Source: Streptomyces sp. HUAS YS2
GTDB lineage: Bacteria; Actinomycetota; Actinomycetes; Streptomycetales; Streptomycetaceae
Direction of reading: 5' to 3'
Length of the DNA: 64,000 nt
Assembly (NCBI RefSeq): GCF_033343995.1
Contig: NZ_CP137573.1
Coordinates: forward strand, 2,885,001-2,949,000
Notes under the pieces: model-generated
Databases searched by the model: none
What the model was told of the DNA's origin: nothing
What the model saw: only the letters and a program-made list of their open reading frames with translations
Shown here: positions 18,534-26,707 of the stretch, in pieces
How positions within the stretch are numbered: position 1 is the first letter of the stretch
Layout of the letters: every line of letters starts with the position of its first letter
Position numbers and translations under genes: made by a program

Positions 18534-19553
18534 TCAGTGCCAGTCGCTCCGGTACGCGGCCCAGTCGGCTTCCTCGGCGGCGAAGTCGACGTACAGGGCC
18601 ACGCCGAAGCTCTTGCGGTCGCGGTCGGTGCGGTCGAGGCCCAGGCGGGTGCCTCTGACGGCGGCGGAGACGGTCTCGGCCGACTCGTGGTGGCCGAGGT
18701 CGTCCTCGTGGAAGAAGGGCAGGCCCATCAGCAGGTCGGTGTCCTCGGGGGTGACCTCCAGCGCGAGCGCGGTCTGCTGGGCGACGTAGCCGCCGTACAT
18801 GCTCTCCAGCGGCATCCACGTGTCGTACGACATCACCGCGATCTGGTCGACCCGGCGGGCGACCTGGCCGAAGAACTCCTGCGACCACCACTTCTCGCTG
18901 CCGCTCAGCGCGCCCACCACGGTGTGCGCGGCGGGCAGCGGGTCGATCTGGTGGGCGGCGACGGAGAGCTGCGCCCGGCGGGGGCGGGTCAGCGCGCCGA
19001 GGTCGTCCAGGAGCGAGAGGTAGTGCGCGTCGTCGGAGTGCAGCGGCTCCAGGTCGAAGTGCACCCCGTCGAAGCCCGCGTCCAGGATCTGCCGGGCCGA
19101 GGCCACCACGGCGGCCCGTGACCCGGCGTTCTCCAGGCGCAGCCCGTCGGGCCCCTCGGTGGCCAGCACGTCCCCGAGCCAGGCCTGCACGCGTATCCCG
19201 GGCATCGTGCGGTGCACGGCGTCGATCAGCCACTTCGCGCGGGGATAGCGGTCCGCCGGCAGCGTGCCGTCGTGCTCCAGCGGGCCCGCGTGCACGTACA
19301 GGTCCCGTATCCCGGTGCCCTTGATCCGCGCGGCGAAGGCGGCGAGGTCGGCGTCCTTCTTCCGGCCGTCGACCCAGGCGTGGCCCAGCCAGACGGCGTC
19401 CTTCCCGCGGGACGTCGTACCGGCCGCCGGATCTCCCGCGTAGGAGATCCGCAGGGCGGCGTACGCGCCGACCGGTGGAAGGACGAGCAGCAGGACGAGT
19501 CCCAGGGCGACCCAGCGCCCCCGCCGCCACCAGCTCCGCACACGCTGCACCAC
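18534..19553 (-). CDS. Exported GH18-like TIM-barrel protein
   Basis: About 339 residues starting with a short basic segment (VRSWWRRGRW) and one hydrophobic helix that should act as signal or anchor. The outside part contains DAGFDGVHFDLEPL, matching the chitinase-family DGxxxDxE catalytic pattern, plus QIAVMSYDTW, which corresponds to the barrel strand with the conserved Tyr-Asp. A glycosidase-like role is therefore possible, but no substrate can be named. The frame is open to 19631; a -10-like TAGGGT inside that extension and the signal-like N terminus favour a GTG at 19553 (or 19550). Confidence 0.72.
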   Translation of the reverse strand: MVQRVRSWWRRGRWVALGLVLLLVLPPVGAYAALRISYAGDPAAGTTSRGKDAVWLGHAWVDGRKKDADLAAFAARIKGTGIRDLYVHAGPLEHDGTLPADRYPRAKWLIDAVHRTMPGIRVQAWLGDVLATEGPDGLRLENAGSRAAVVASARQILDAGFDGVHFDLEPLHSDDAHYLSLLDDLGALTRPRRAQLSVAAHQIDPLPAAHTVVGALSGSEKWWSQEFFGQVARRVDQIAVMSYDTWMPLESMYGGYVAQQTALALEVTPEDTDLLMGLPFFHEDDLGHHESAETVSAAVRGTRLGLDRTDRDRKSFGVALYVDFAAEEADWAAYRSDWH

Positions 19554-19689
19554 CGAGACCCCCAAGGTCCGAGTCGAGACGATCACCACCCTAGGGGCGG
19601 CTACTGACAGTGACGCCTCACGGTCCGTCACGGTTTCCGCGGAACCGGTCCGGTCGCGGGGGTCCAGATGGCGTCATAACCTCCGAAAC

Positions 19690-21801
19690 GTGACGCGAAC
19701 AGCCACCCGAACCCTTCTCGCGCTCCTGGTGGCGGCGTGGTGGCTGGTCGTGCCCGCCGTCTCCGGCGCACGGGCCGACGACCCCGTCGTGCTGTCCCGC
19801 GAGGGGCAGATCACCGACAAGGTGGGAGCGCTCGGCGACCGCCGGGCCGAGGTGGAGCGGGCGCTCGACCGTCTCTACGACGACCGGCGCCTCCAGCTCT
19901 TCGTCGTCTACGTACGGGACTTCTCCGGCCGCTCCGCGCAGAACTGGGCCGACGCCACGGCCGACCGCAACGGCCTCGGCCGGGACGACGTGCTCCTCGC
20001 CGTCGCCACCCACGACCGGCAGTACGCCTACACCGTGGACGCCGACTCCCCGCTCACCGACCTCCAGCTCGACGACGTGGCCCGGACCGCGATCGAACCG
20101 GCGCTGCGGCAGAACGACTGGGCGGGCGCCGCGATCGGCGCGGCGAACGGCTACGACGCGGTGCTCGGCGGCGCGCCCGTGCCCGTCCCGACGGTCACCC
20201 CCGGCCCCGCCGACCCTGGTGGCACGGACTCCGTCGAGGGGAGCGACTACATCCTGCCGGTCCTGGTCGTCGGCGGCGCGGGCGTGGTCGCCGCGTTCGC
20301 GGTCTCCCGCAGCCGCCGCAGGAAGACCGGCGGCGCGGCGCCGAAGCCCGGCGGCTGGGGCGCCCCGCAGGCACCGGCCGAGACGCCGCTCGCCGAACTG
20401 GACGGGCAGGCACGGCAGGAGCTGGTGGCGACCGACGACGCGGTGCGCACCAGCCAGGAGGAACTGGGCTTCGCCACCGCCCAGTTCGGCGAGGAGGCGG
20501 TCGAGCCCTTCGCGGAGGCGGTGCGGTACGCGCAGGGCGAGCTGACCGCGGCGTTCCGGCTGCGCCAGCAGCTCGACGACGCCCACCCCGAGGACGACGC
20601 GAGGCGGCGCTCGATGCTCGAGGAGATCCACCGGCGCTGCGCCGACGCCAACACGCGGCTGGACGACGTCGCCGAGGACTTCGACCGGCTACGCGACCTG
20701 GAGCGGGACGCGCCGCGCGCCCTGGAGGCCGCCGACGCCGCGTTCCGCGAGCAGAGCGCGCGGGTCGGCACTGCGGAGGCGGCGCTGGCCGCGATGCGCG
20801 CGCGGTACGCCGAGTCGGCCGCCTCGCCCGTCGCGAGCGACGTCGAGCAGGCCCGGGACCGGCTGCTGTTCGCGACGGAGAACATCGACCGGGCCCGACA
20901 GGCCGTCGAGGCGGGCGACAACGGCGTCGCCGCCGTTCACATCCGCGCCGCCGAGAGCGCGATCGACCAGGCCGCCCGGCTCATCGAGGCCGTCGACCGG
21001 CGGGCCCAGGAGCTCGCCGAGGCGGTGGGGAAGCTGCCGGTCGCGCTGGCCGAGACCGAGGCCGACCTCGCCGACGCGCACGGACTGCTCCAGGGCACCG
21101 CCGAGGGCGTGTCCACGGCCGACCTCCAAGGCCGGGTCGCCCGTGCCGAGTCCGTCATCGCGGACGTCCGGCGGGTCGTGGAGGGCGGCCGCTACGACCC
21201 GCTCGACGCGCTGCGCCGGGTCGAGGAGGCGGACGCGACGCTGGACGAGGCGCTCGCCGGGGCGCGGGAGCGCGAGTCCGGTACCCGGCGGGCCCGGGCC
21301 CTGCTCGACCAGGCGCTGCTGACCGCCCGGTCCGCGATCGGCGCGGCGACCGACTACGTCACGACCCACCGCGGCGCGGTGGGCAGCGAGGCCCGAACCC
21401 GGCTCGCCGAGGCCCAGCGGCGGCTCGACCGGGCCGGGCAGCAGGCGGCCGCGGACGACCCGCAGGGCGCGCTGGCCGAGGCGCAGCAGGCCGACGCGCT
21501 GGCCCGGCAGGCGCAGGGCCTGGCCGAGCAGGACGTCCGCGCGTACGGGAACCCGGACGTGGCGCGCGGCCCGCAGGGCACCGTCGGCGGCGGGCTCGGC
21601 GGGGCGGTGCTCGGCGGCATCATCCTCGGCGGGCTGTTCGGCGGCGGAGGCGGCCGGGGCGGCGGGTTCGGCGGAGGCTTCGGCGGAGGTACGGGAGGCG
21701 GGTTCGGGGGCGGTACGGGGGGCGGCGGATTCGGCGGCGGGCCCGGCAGCTTCGGCGGCGGGGGCACGCGCGGCAGGCGGGGCGGCGGCGGCCGTTTCTG
21801 A
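19690..21801 (+). CDS. TPM-domain membrane protein with long coiled coil and Gly-rich tail
   Basis: A 703-residue exported membrane protein. Signal peptide 1-29; TPM domain (YgcG/Psb32 family) about 32-165, including LFVVYVRDFSG; a membrane helix about 184-205 followed by basic residues (SRSRRRK). A long Ala/Glu/Arg-rich coiled-coil region spans about 225-620. A second hydrophobic Gly stretch (GGAVLGGIILGGLFGG) and a Gly/Phe-rich tail end the protein. The GTG at 19690 has no clear ribosome site. Only 27 bp separate it from the pspA-like gene, and TPM and PspA genes often occur together, which suggests a joint role in membrane stress. Confidence 0.88.
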   Translation: MTRTATRTLLALLVAAWWLVVPAVSGARADDPVVLSREGQITDKVGALGDRRAEVERALDRLYDDRRLQLFVVYVRDFSGRSAQNWADATADRNGLGRDDVLLAVATHDRQYAYTVDADSPLTDLQLDDVARTAIEPALRQNDWAGAAIGAANGYDAVLGGAPVPVPTVTPGPADPGGTDSVEGSDYILPVLVVGGAGVVAAFAVSRSRRRKTGGAAPKPGGWGAPQAPAETPLAELDGQARQELVATDDAVRTSQEELGFATAQFGEEAVEPFAEAVRYAQGELTAAFRLRQQLDDAHPEDDARRRSMLEEIHRRCADANTRLDDVAEDFDRLRDLERDAPRALEAADAAFREQSARVGTAEAALAAMRARYAESAASPVASDVEQARDRLLFATENIDRARQAVEAGDNGVAAVHIRAAESAIDQAARLIEAVDRRAQELAEAVGKLPVALAETEADLADAHGLLQGTAEGVSTADLQGRVARAESVIADVRRVVEGGRYDPLDALRRVEEADATLDEALAGARERESGTRRARALLDQALLTARSAIGAATDYVTTHRGAVGSEARTRLAEAQRRLDRAGQQAAADDPQGALAEAQQADALARQAQGLAEQDVRAYGNPDVARGPQGTVGGGLGGAVLGGIILGGLFGGGGGRGGGFGGGFGGGTGGGFGGGTGGGGFGGGPGSFGGGGTRGRRGGGGRF

Positions 21802-21828
21802 CCTCTCACCCCTACAAGGAGCAGATCC

Positions 21829-22539
21829 ATGAGCAAGCAGACCATCCTCGGCCGCGTCACCCAGCTGGCCAAGGCCAACATCAACGCCCTGCTGGACCAG
21901 GCCGAGGACCCGCAGAAGATGCTCGACCAGCTGATCCGCGACTACACGAACAACATCGGTGAGGCCGAGCAGGCCGTGGCGGCCACCATCGGCAATCTGC
22001 GGCTGATGGAGCAGGACCACCAGGAGGACGTGGCCGCGGCGAAGGAGTGGGGCGGGAAGGCGCTGGCCGCGAGCAGGAAGGGCGACGAGCTGCGGGCCGC
22101 CGGACAGACCGCGGAGGCCGACCGGTTCGACAACCTGGCGAAGGTCGCGCTCGGCCGGCAGCTCCAGTCGGAGAAGGAGGCGCGGACCGCCGAGCCGACG
22201 ATCGCCGCGCAGACCGAGGTGGTGGCGAAGCTGAAGAGCGGCCTCGACCAGATGAAGGCCAAGCTCTCCGAACTGAAGGCCAAGCGCGACGAGCTGGTGG
22301 CCCGGGCCACGTCGGCCCGGGCGCAGAACCAGATGATGGACGCGGTGAAGAACATCGACGTCCTGGACCCGACGAGCGAGCTGAGCCGGTTCGAGGACAA
22401 GGTGCGCCGCGAGGAGGCGCGGGCGCTGGGCAAGCAGGAACTCGCCGCGTCCTCCCTGGACGCCCAGTTCGAGCAGCTGGACAGCCTGGGCGACGAGGCC
22501 GAGGTCGCGGCCCGGCTGGCGGCCCTGAAGGCCGCCTGA
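21829..22539 (+). CDS. pspA: PspA/IM30 (ESCRT-III-like) membrane-stress protein
   Basis: A 236-residue, almost entirely helical protein that begins with the family pattern (IDxALDQAEDPQKMLDQLIRDY-like, here NALLDQAEDPQKMLDQLIRDY region at about 20-42) and continues as coiled coil to about 190. Family members assemble on the inner membrane face to protect membrane integrity. AAGGAG lies eight bases before the ATG. Probably cotranscribed with the upstream TPM gene. The paralogue count in this genome is unknown, so the symbol denotes the family. Confidence 0.9.
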   Translation: MSKQTILGRVTQLAKANINALLDQAEDPQKMLDQLIRDYTNNIGEAEQAVAATIGNLRLMEQDHQEDVAAAKEWGGKALAASRKGDELRAAGQTAEADRFDNLAKVALGRQLQSEKEARTAEPTIAAQTEVVAKLKSGLDQMKAKLSELKAKRDELVARATSARAQNQMMDAVKNIDVLDPTSELSRFEDKVRREEARALGKQELAASSLDAQFEQLDSLGDEAEVAARLAALKAA

Positions 22540-22573
22540 CGTCGCCTGGGGAGTCCCCGGGGGCGCCCGCGCG

Positions 22574-25132
22574 TCAGAACATGCTCAGCAACTGCTCCAC
22601 CGTGGGCTCCGCGCTGTTCTCCCCGTCCGGCAGCGGCAGTTCGAACCACACCGTCTTGCCGCGCGGCGTCCGGCGCGAGCCCCACGCGGCGCTGAGCAGA
22701 CCGACCAGCTGCAGGCCGCGGCCTCCCTCGTCGGTGTCCCGGGCCCGCCGCCGCCGGGGCTGGACCAGGCCGGAGTCCCAGACCTCGCAGACCAGCGTCC
22801 GGTCGCGCAGCAGCCGGAGCCTGATGTCGCCCTCGCCGTACCGCAGGGCGTTGGTGACCAGCTCGCTGACGAGCAGTTCGACCGTGTCCACCAGCGGTTC
22901 CAGGTCCCAGGCGGTGAGCTGGCCGCGGGCCAGCTCGCGGGCCCGGCCGACCGAGCGCGGTTCGCGCGGCAGGCTCCAGTCGCCGACCGCCTCCGCGGGC
23001 AGCCCCTGGATCCGGGCCATCAGCAGGGCGATGTCGTCCTGGCCGTGCCGGGTGTCCAGGGTGCCGAGGACGTGGTCGCAGACGTCCTCGAGCGGCCGTC
23101 CCGGATCGGTGAGGGCCTGGCGGAAGGCGTTCAGGCCCTCGTCGAGCGGATGGTCGCGGGACTCGACGAGGCCGTCCGTGTACAGCGCGAGCAGCGAGCC
23201 CTCCGGGAGCTCGACCTCCACCTCCTCGAACGGCTCGCCGCCGACGCCGAGCGGCATCCCCGGCGGTACGTCGAGCAGCATGGCGGCCTCGCCGGGCTCG
23301 ACGAGCACCGGCGGCAGGTGACCGGCGTTGGCGAAGGTGCAGCGCCGGGTGACCGGGTCGTACACCGCGTAGACGCAGGTGGCGAGGTAGACCTCGGAGA
23401 GCTCGGGGCCGCGGGCCTTGTGGGCGCGGGCGCTCTGCTGGGCGCCGGCCGGTGCGCCGAGACCGCGGGCGATCTCGTCGAGATGGGAGAGCACCTCGGC
23501 CGGTTCCAGGTCCAGCTGGGCCAGGGTGCGTACGGCGGTGCGCAGTTCGCCCATGGCGACGGCGGCGCGCAGGCCGCGTCCCATGACGTCGCCGATGACC
23601 AGGGCGGTGCGGTGGCCGGGCAGTTCGATGACGTCGAACCAGTCGCCGCCGACCTCGGTGGCGGCGTTGCCGGGGAGGTACCGGCAGGCGATGTCGAGAC
23701 CGGCGGCCTCGGGGTCGCCGGGCGGCAGCAGGCTGCGCTGGAGGATCAGCGCCCGCTCGTGCTCGCGCCGGTACAGGCGGGCGTTGTCGATGCAGACGGC
23801 GGCCCGGGCGGCCAGTTCGACGGCGAGCGCGCGGTCCCGCTCCCCGAAGGGCTCGCTGCCCTTGGCCCGGGAGAACTGGACGAGGCCGACGACGGTGTCG
23901 TGGGCGACCATCGGTACGGCGAGGGTGGACTGGACGAGGCTGCCGTCCGCCCCGGGCACGGTGTGCACCCGGCCGGTCCGCAGGGCGCTCGCGCAGGCCG
24001 AGTTGAACGGGTAGCGGTGGACGGAGCCGACCTCGACCGGCCCGTCCTCGCAACAGCCCGGCACCGAGCGGAGCTCCACCGGCGCGTCGGAGACGGCGCT
24101 GGCGAAGGCGACCCGGCGCAGTTCCGCGCTCCCGGCGCCGTAGCCGACGTCGTGCGACGAACCCCAGCGTCCCGGCGGGGCCTCGTCGCCGGTGAGCAGC
24201 CCCTGGTAGAGGTCGACCGAGGCGAGGTCGCAGAAGCCGGGGACGGCGACGTCGAGCAGCTCGCGGGCGGTGGCCTCCAGGTCGAGCGAGTTCCCGATCC
24301 GGGCCCCGGCCTCGTTGAGCAGAGCCAGGTTGCGGCGGGCGCTGGCGGCCTCGCGGGCCGCGTTGTGGCGGCGGGTGACGTCGACACCGAGGCCGGCGAC
24401 GCCGATCGGTCTGCCGGAGCCGCTGTGCACCCGGTAGAGGTTGATCGACCAGTGCCGGCGGTCGCTGCTGCCGGGCGGGGCGCCGATGATCTGGAGTTCG
24501 GTGACGGCCTCGCCGGTCTCCAGGACCCGGCGCAGCGCGGCGGTCATCCGGTCGGCCTCGGCCCGGGCGAGGTAGTCGTGCACGGTACGGCCCCGGTGGT
24601 CGTCGGCGGAGCCGCCGAAGACGGCCGCGAAGCGCTGGTTGGCGCGCTTGACGGTGAGGTCGGTGCCGAAGAGGAGGAAGCCGAAAGGGGATTGGCCGAA
24701 AATGGCCTGCGAAGCGGCGAGGTCGGTCTCGATCCGGCGCAGCGCGCGGACGTCCACGACGATGCACAGGGCGGCCCGTTCGCCTTCCTGGGTCTCACTG
24801 GGCATCACGTACATCTCGGCGATGCCGTGCGGGCGGTCGCCGCCGGGTATCCGGAACGGGACCAGCCCGGTCCACTCCTTGCCGTCCAGGATCTCCGCGA
24901 CCCTCCGGTGGCCGCGCTCGCGCAGCTCGGCGGGCATGAACGCCTCGACCGGATCCTTGCCCCTGGCCTCTTCGACGGACACGCCGAACAGCTCGGTGGC
25001 CCGCCGGCTCCACTGGTCGACGAGCCCGTCGGGCCCGATCGAGAAGGAGGCGACCCTGATGTAGTCATAGATCGAGCCAGGCGGGCTGCTCTGCCACACG
25101 ACGCCGCTCGCCGTCCCAGGTATCTCGCTCAC
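22574..25132 (-). CDS. PAS-PAS-GAF-SpoIIE phosphatase with C-terminal HATPase domain
   Basis: An 852-residue cytoplasmic signalling protein. Two PAS domains lie near 20-125 and 137-255, a GAF domain near 275-440 and a PP2C-type SpoIIE phosphatase near 465-670 with metal-binding GGDWFDV and GDVMGRG. An anti-sigma-like ATP-binding domain follows at about 715-845 (ELVTNALRYGEGD; GGRGLQLV; GKTVWFELPL). Such proteins combine a phosphatase that reactivates an anti-anti-sigma factor with a kinase that inactivates it. No sigma factor is encoded nearby. The C-terminal domain closely resembles the separate 141-residue protein encoded just upstream. Confidence 0.93.
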   Translation of the reverse strand: MSEIPGTASGVVWQSSPPGSIYDYIRVASFSIGPDGLVDQWSRRATELFGVSVEEARGKDPVEAFMPAELRERGHRRVAEILDGKEWTGLVPFRIPGGDRPHGIAEMYVMPSETQEGERAALCIVVDVRALRRIETDLAASQAIFGQSPFGFLLFGTDLTVKRANQRFAAVFGGSADDHRGRTVHDYLARAEADRMTAALRRVLETGEAVTELQIIGAPPGSSDRRHWSINLYRVHSGSGRPIGVAGLGVDVTRRHNAAREAASARRNLALLNEAGARIGNSLDLEATARELLDVAVPGFCDLASVDLYQGLLTGDEAPPGRWGSSHDVGYGAGSAELRRVAFASAVSDAPVELRSVPGCCEDGPVEVGSVHRYPFNSACASALRTGRVHTVPGADGSLVQSTLAVPMVAHDTVVGLVQFSRAKGSEPFGERDRALAVELAARAAVCIDNARLYRREHERALILQRSLLPPGDPEAAGLDIACRYLPGNAATEVGGDWFDVIELPGHRTALVIGDVMGRGLRAAVAMGELRTAVRTLAQLDLEPAEVLSHLDEIARGLGAPAGAQQSARAHKARGPELSEVYLATCVYAVYDPVTRRCTFANAGHLPPVLVEPGEAAMLLDVPPGMPLGVGGEPFEEVEVELPEGSLLALYTDGLVESRDHPLDEGLNAFRQALTDPGRPLEDVCDHVLGTLDTRHGQDDIALLMARIQGLPAEAVGDWSLPREPRSVGRARELARGQLTAWDLEPLVDTVELLVSELVTNALRYGEGDIRLRLLRDRTLVCEVWDSGLVQPRRRRARDTDEGGRGLQLVGLLSAAWGSRRTPRGKTVWFELPLPDGENSAEPTVEQLLSMF

Positions 25133-25280
25133 GCGACCGTCCCCTCCAGCTCACCGCACCGGACCGGCCATGCCCGCAGTATTCAGCACTACGGCCCCCG
25201 ACGGCACGACGTTCACGATCACAGGGTGGTCTCGTTCGTTTTGAGCCGAGCCGCCGGTGATCGATAGTCCCACCTGTCTT

Positions 25281-25706
25281 CTAACCAGGCAGGGCCAGCT
25301 CGAACCACACGGTCTTGCCCGTCCTCCCCTTGCGGGTCCCCCATCGGCGAGCGGAACAGGCCACCAGCTGAAGCCCCCGACCGCCCTCGTCGTCGGGTCC
25401 GGCGCTGCGTTCCAGGGGCGGATCCGGAAGCGGATCGGAGACCTCCACCAGCAGGGCGGGGTGCCGCTCGGCGTCGCCGTTGGCGTACTGGCGGACGATG
25501 CGGACGCCGATCGGGCCGGAGGCGTAGCGCAGCGAGTTCGTGACGAGTTCGCTGACGAGGAGGACGGTCACGTCACGGGCGGCGGGGTCGACGTGCCAGG
25601 CCCTGAGGGTGTCGCGTACCACGTGACGCGCCGCGCGCACGGCGCCCGCCTCCGCCGGGAAGTTCCACTCGGCGCAGTCGCCCTCGTTGTCGATCACGCC
25701 GACCAC
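25281..25706 (-). CDS. HATPase-domain regulator, anti-sigma-factor-like serine kinase
   Basis: A 141-residue single-domain ATP-binding protein of the RsbW/SpoIIAB-like group common in Streptomyces. The N-box reads VSELVTNSLRYAS and the G-box region DEGGRGLQLV, followed by WGTRKGRTGKTVWFEL. The same C-terminal wording occurs in the neighbouring SpoIIE protein, suggesting that the two arose by domain duplication or act on the same partner. AT-rich sequence with a CGATAT/ATATCG inverted repeat (25765-25770 with 25781-25786) lies upstream. Confidence 0.88.
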   Translation of the reverse strand: MVGVIDNEGDCAEWNFPAEAGAVRAARHVVRDTLRAWHVDPAARDVTVLLVSELVTNSLRYASGPIGVRIVRQYANGDAERHPALLVEVSDPLPDPPLERSAGPDDEGGRGLQLVACSARRWGTRKGRTGKTVWFELALPG

Positions 25707-25833
25707 TTCCCCAGACCCGATGGGAGACCCACGTCCTTTTTCAGGGGGTTAATGGGCACATACCCGATATAAGGGGTCGGATATCGCGGCATCCGGGGCA
25801 GCGGTCGCGCGGTGACGCGAACGGCGTACATGC

Positions 25834-26277
25834 TCAGTCGCGCGCCCCGCCGGGCGCCTCCTCCGCGGGTACGGGCCACAGCCGCTCGACGGCGGCGGCG
25901 AGTGCGGGCCGGTCGGCGTCGAGCCAGTCGACGGAGTCCAGCTCGTCGCGGGCGAGCCAGCGCAGCTCGTCGTGGTCCTCCAGCGGCCGGGGCTCGCCGG
26001 AGAGCAACCGGGCCGTCCAGACCCGGAGCACGTACCCGGGCTTGAGCGGCCACTCCCCGGGGACCCGTTCGCCGGGCTCGGTCTCGACGCCGAGTTCCTC
26101 GCGCAGTTCGCGCACCAGCGCCTTCTCAGCGCTCTCCCCCGGTTCGAGCTTGCCGCCGGGCAACTCCCAGCGGCCGGCCAGCTCGGGCGGGGCACTGCGG
26201 CGCGCGGCCAGCAGGCGCCCCCGGTCGTACAGGGCTCCGGCGACCACGACGACGTGGTCAGCGTTGCGATCGGTCAT
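25834..26277 (-). CDS. NUDIX hydrolase, MutT-like (deoxy)nucleotide pyrophosphohydrolase
   Basis: A 147-residue enzyme with a complete Nudix box (GKLEPGESAEKALVREL followed by REELGVE, matching Gx5Ex7REUxEExGU). Members of this MutT group hydrolyse oxidised or non-canonical nucleoside triphosphates. The tail ELDSVDWLDADRPAL is typical of this subgroup. The ATG at 26277 lies 7 nt after a TACGCT -10 element, so the mRNA is probably leaderless. Confidence 0.9.
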   Translation of the reverse strand: MTDRNADHVVVVAGALYDRGRLLAARRSAPPELAGRWELPGGKLEPGESAEKALVRELREELGVETEPGERVPGEWPLKPGYVLRVWTARLLSGEPRPLEDHDELRWLARDELDSVDWLDADRPALAAAVERLWPVPAEEAPGGARD

Positions 26278-26284
26278 GCGCCGG

Positions 26285-26290
26285 AGCGTA
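26285..26290 (-). promoter_or_regulatory. -10 element of NUDIX gene (leaderless start)
   Basis: TACGCT on the minus strand, 7 nt before the ATG, and no ribosome site between them. Confidence 0.55.
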
Positions 26291-26374
26291 GCCGGAGCGC
26301 GGGTGGTCGAACCGCGGGCGGCCGGTGCGCGGGATCGGTGCGCAGGGTCGGTGCGCAGGGTCGGAGCGCGCCGG

Positions 26375-26554
26375 TCAGAGGGCGGGCTGCCCTATGCGCT
26401 CGACCCAGTAGAGCTGCTTGTGGCCGCGGTCGTCGAGGCTGTCGGCGAGCTTCTGCGCCTCGTCCCTCGTGGCGTATCTGCCCACGCGATAGCGGTTGCC
26501 GTTGTCGTCCTGGCGTATGACCAGCCAGGGCAGGACAGCGCCACTGTCACTCAT
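26375..26554 (-). CDS. Small SPOR-like domain protein
   Basis: A 59-residue protein whose body (PWLVIRQDD ... YRVGRYATRDEAQKLADSL) resembles the SPOR fold in miniature, with an aromatic-rich C terminus (LYWVERIG). The frame is open to 26608, but GGAGGGAGG lies directly before the ATG at 26554, which sets the start. No signal peptide, so it probably acts in the cytoplasm; function unknown. Confidence 0.78.
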   Translation of the reverse strand: MSDSGAVLPWLVIRQDDNGNRYRVGRYATRDEAQKLADSLDDRGHKQLYWVERIGQPAL

Positions 26555-26707
26555 CGGGCCCTCCCTCCGCCGGTCCGCGCGCCTCTGACCATCCCCAGGA
26601 AACCGCAATCCGCATATGCCCGAGCTTACGCCTGACCTTTACACAGCGGATATGCGTTTTCACAAAGAGATACGTTTCCGGCCAGTAACCGGCGGAGGGG
26701 CCCCGCG

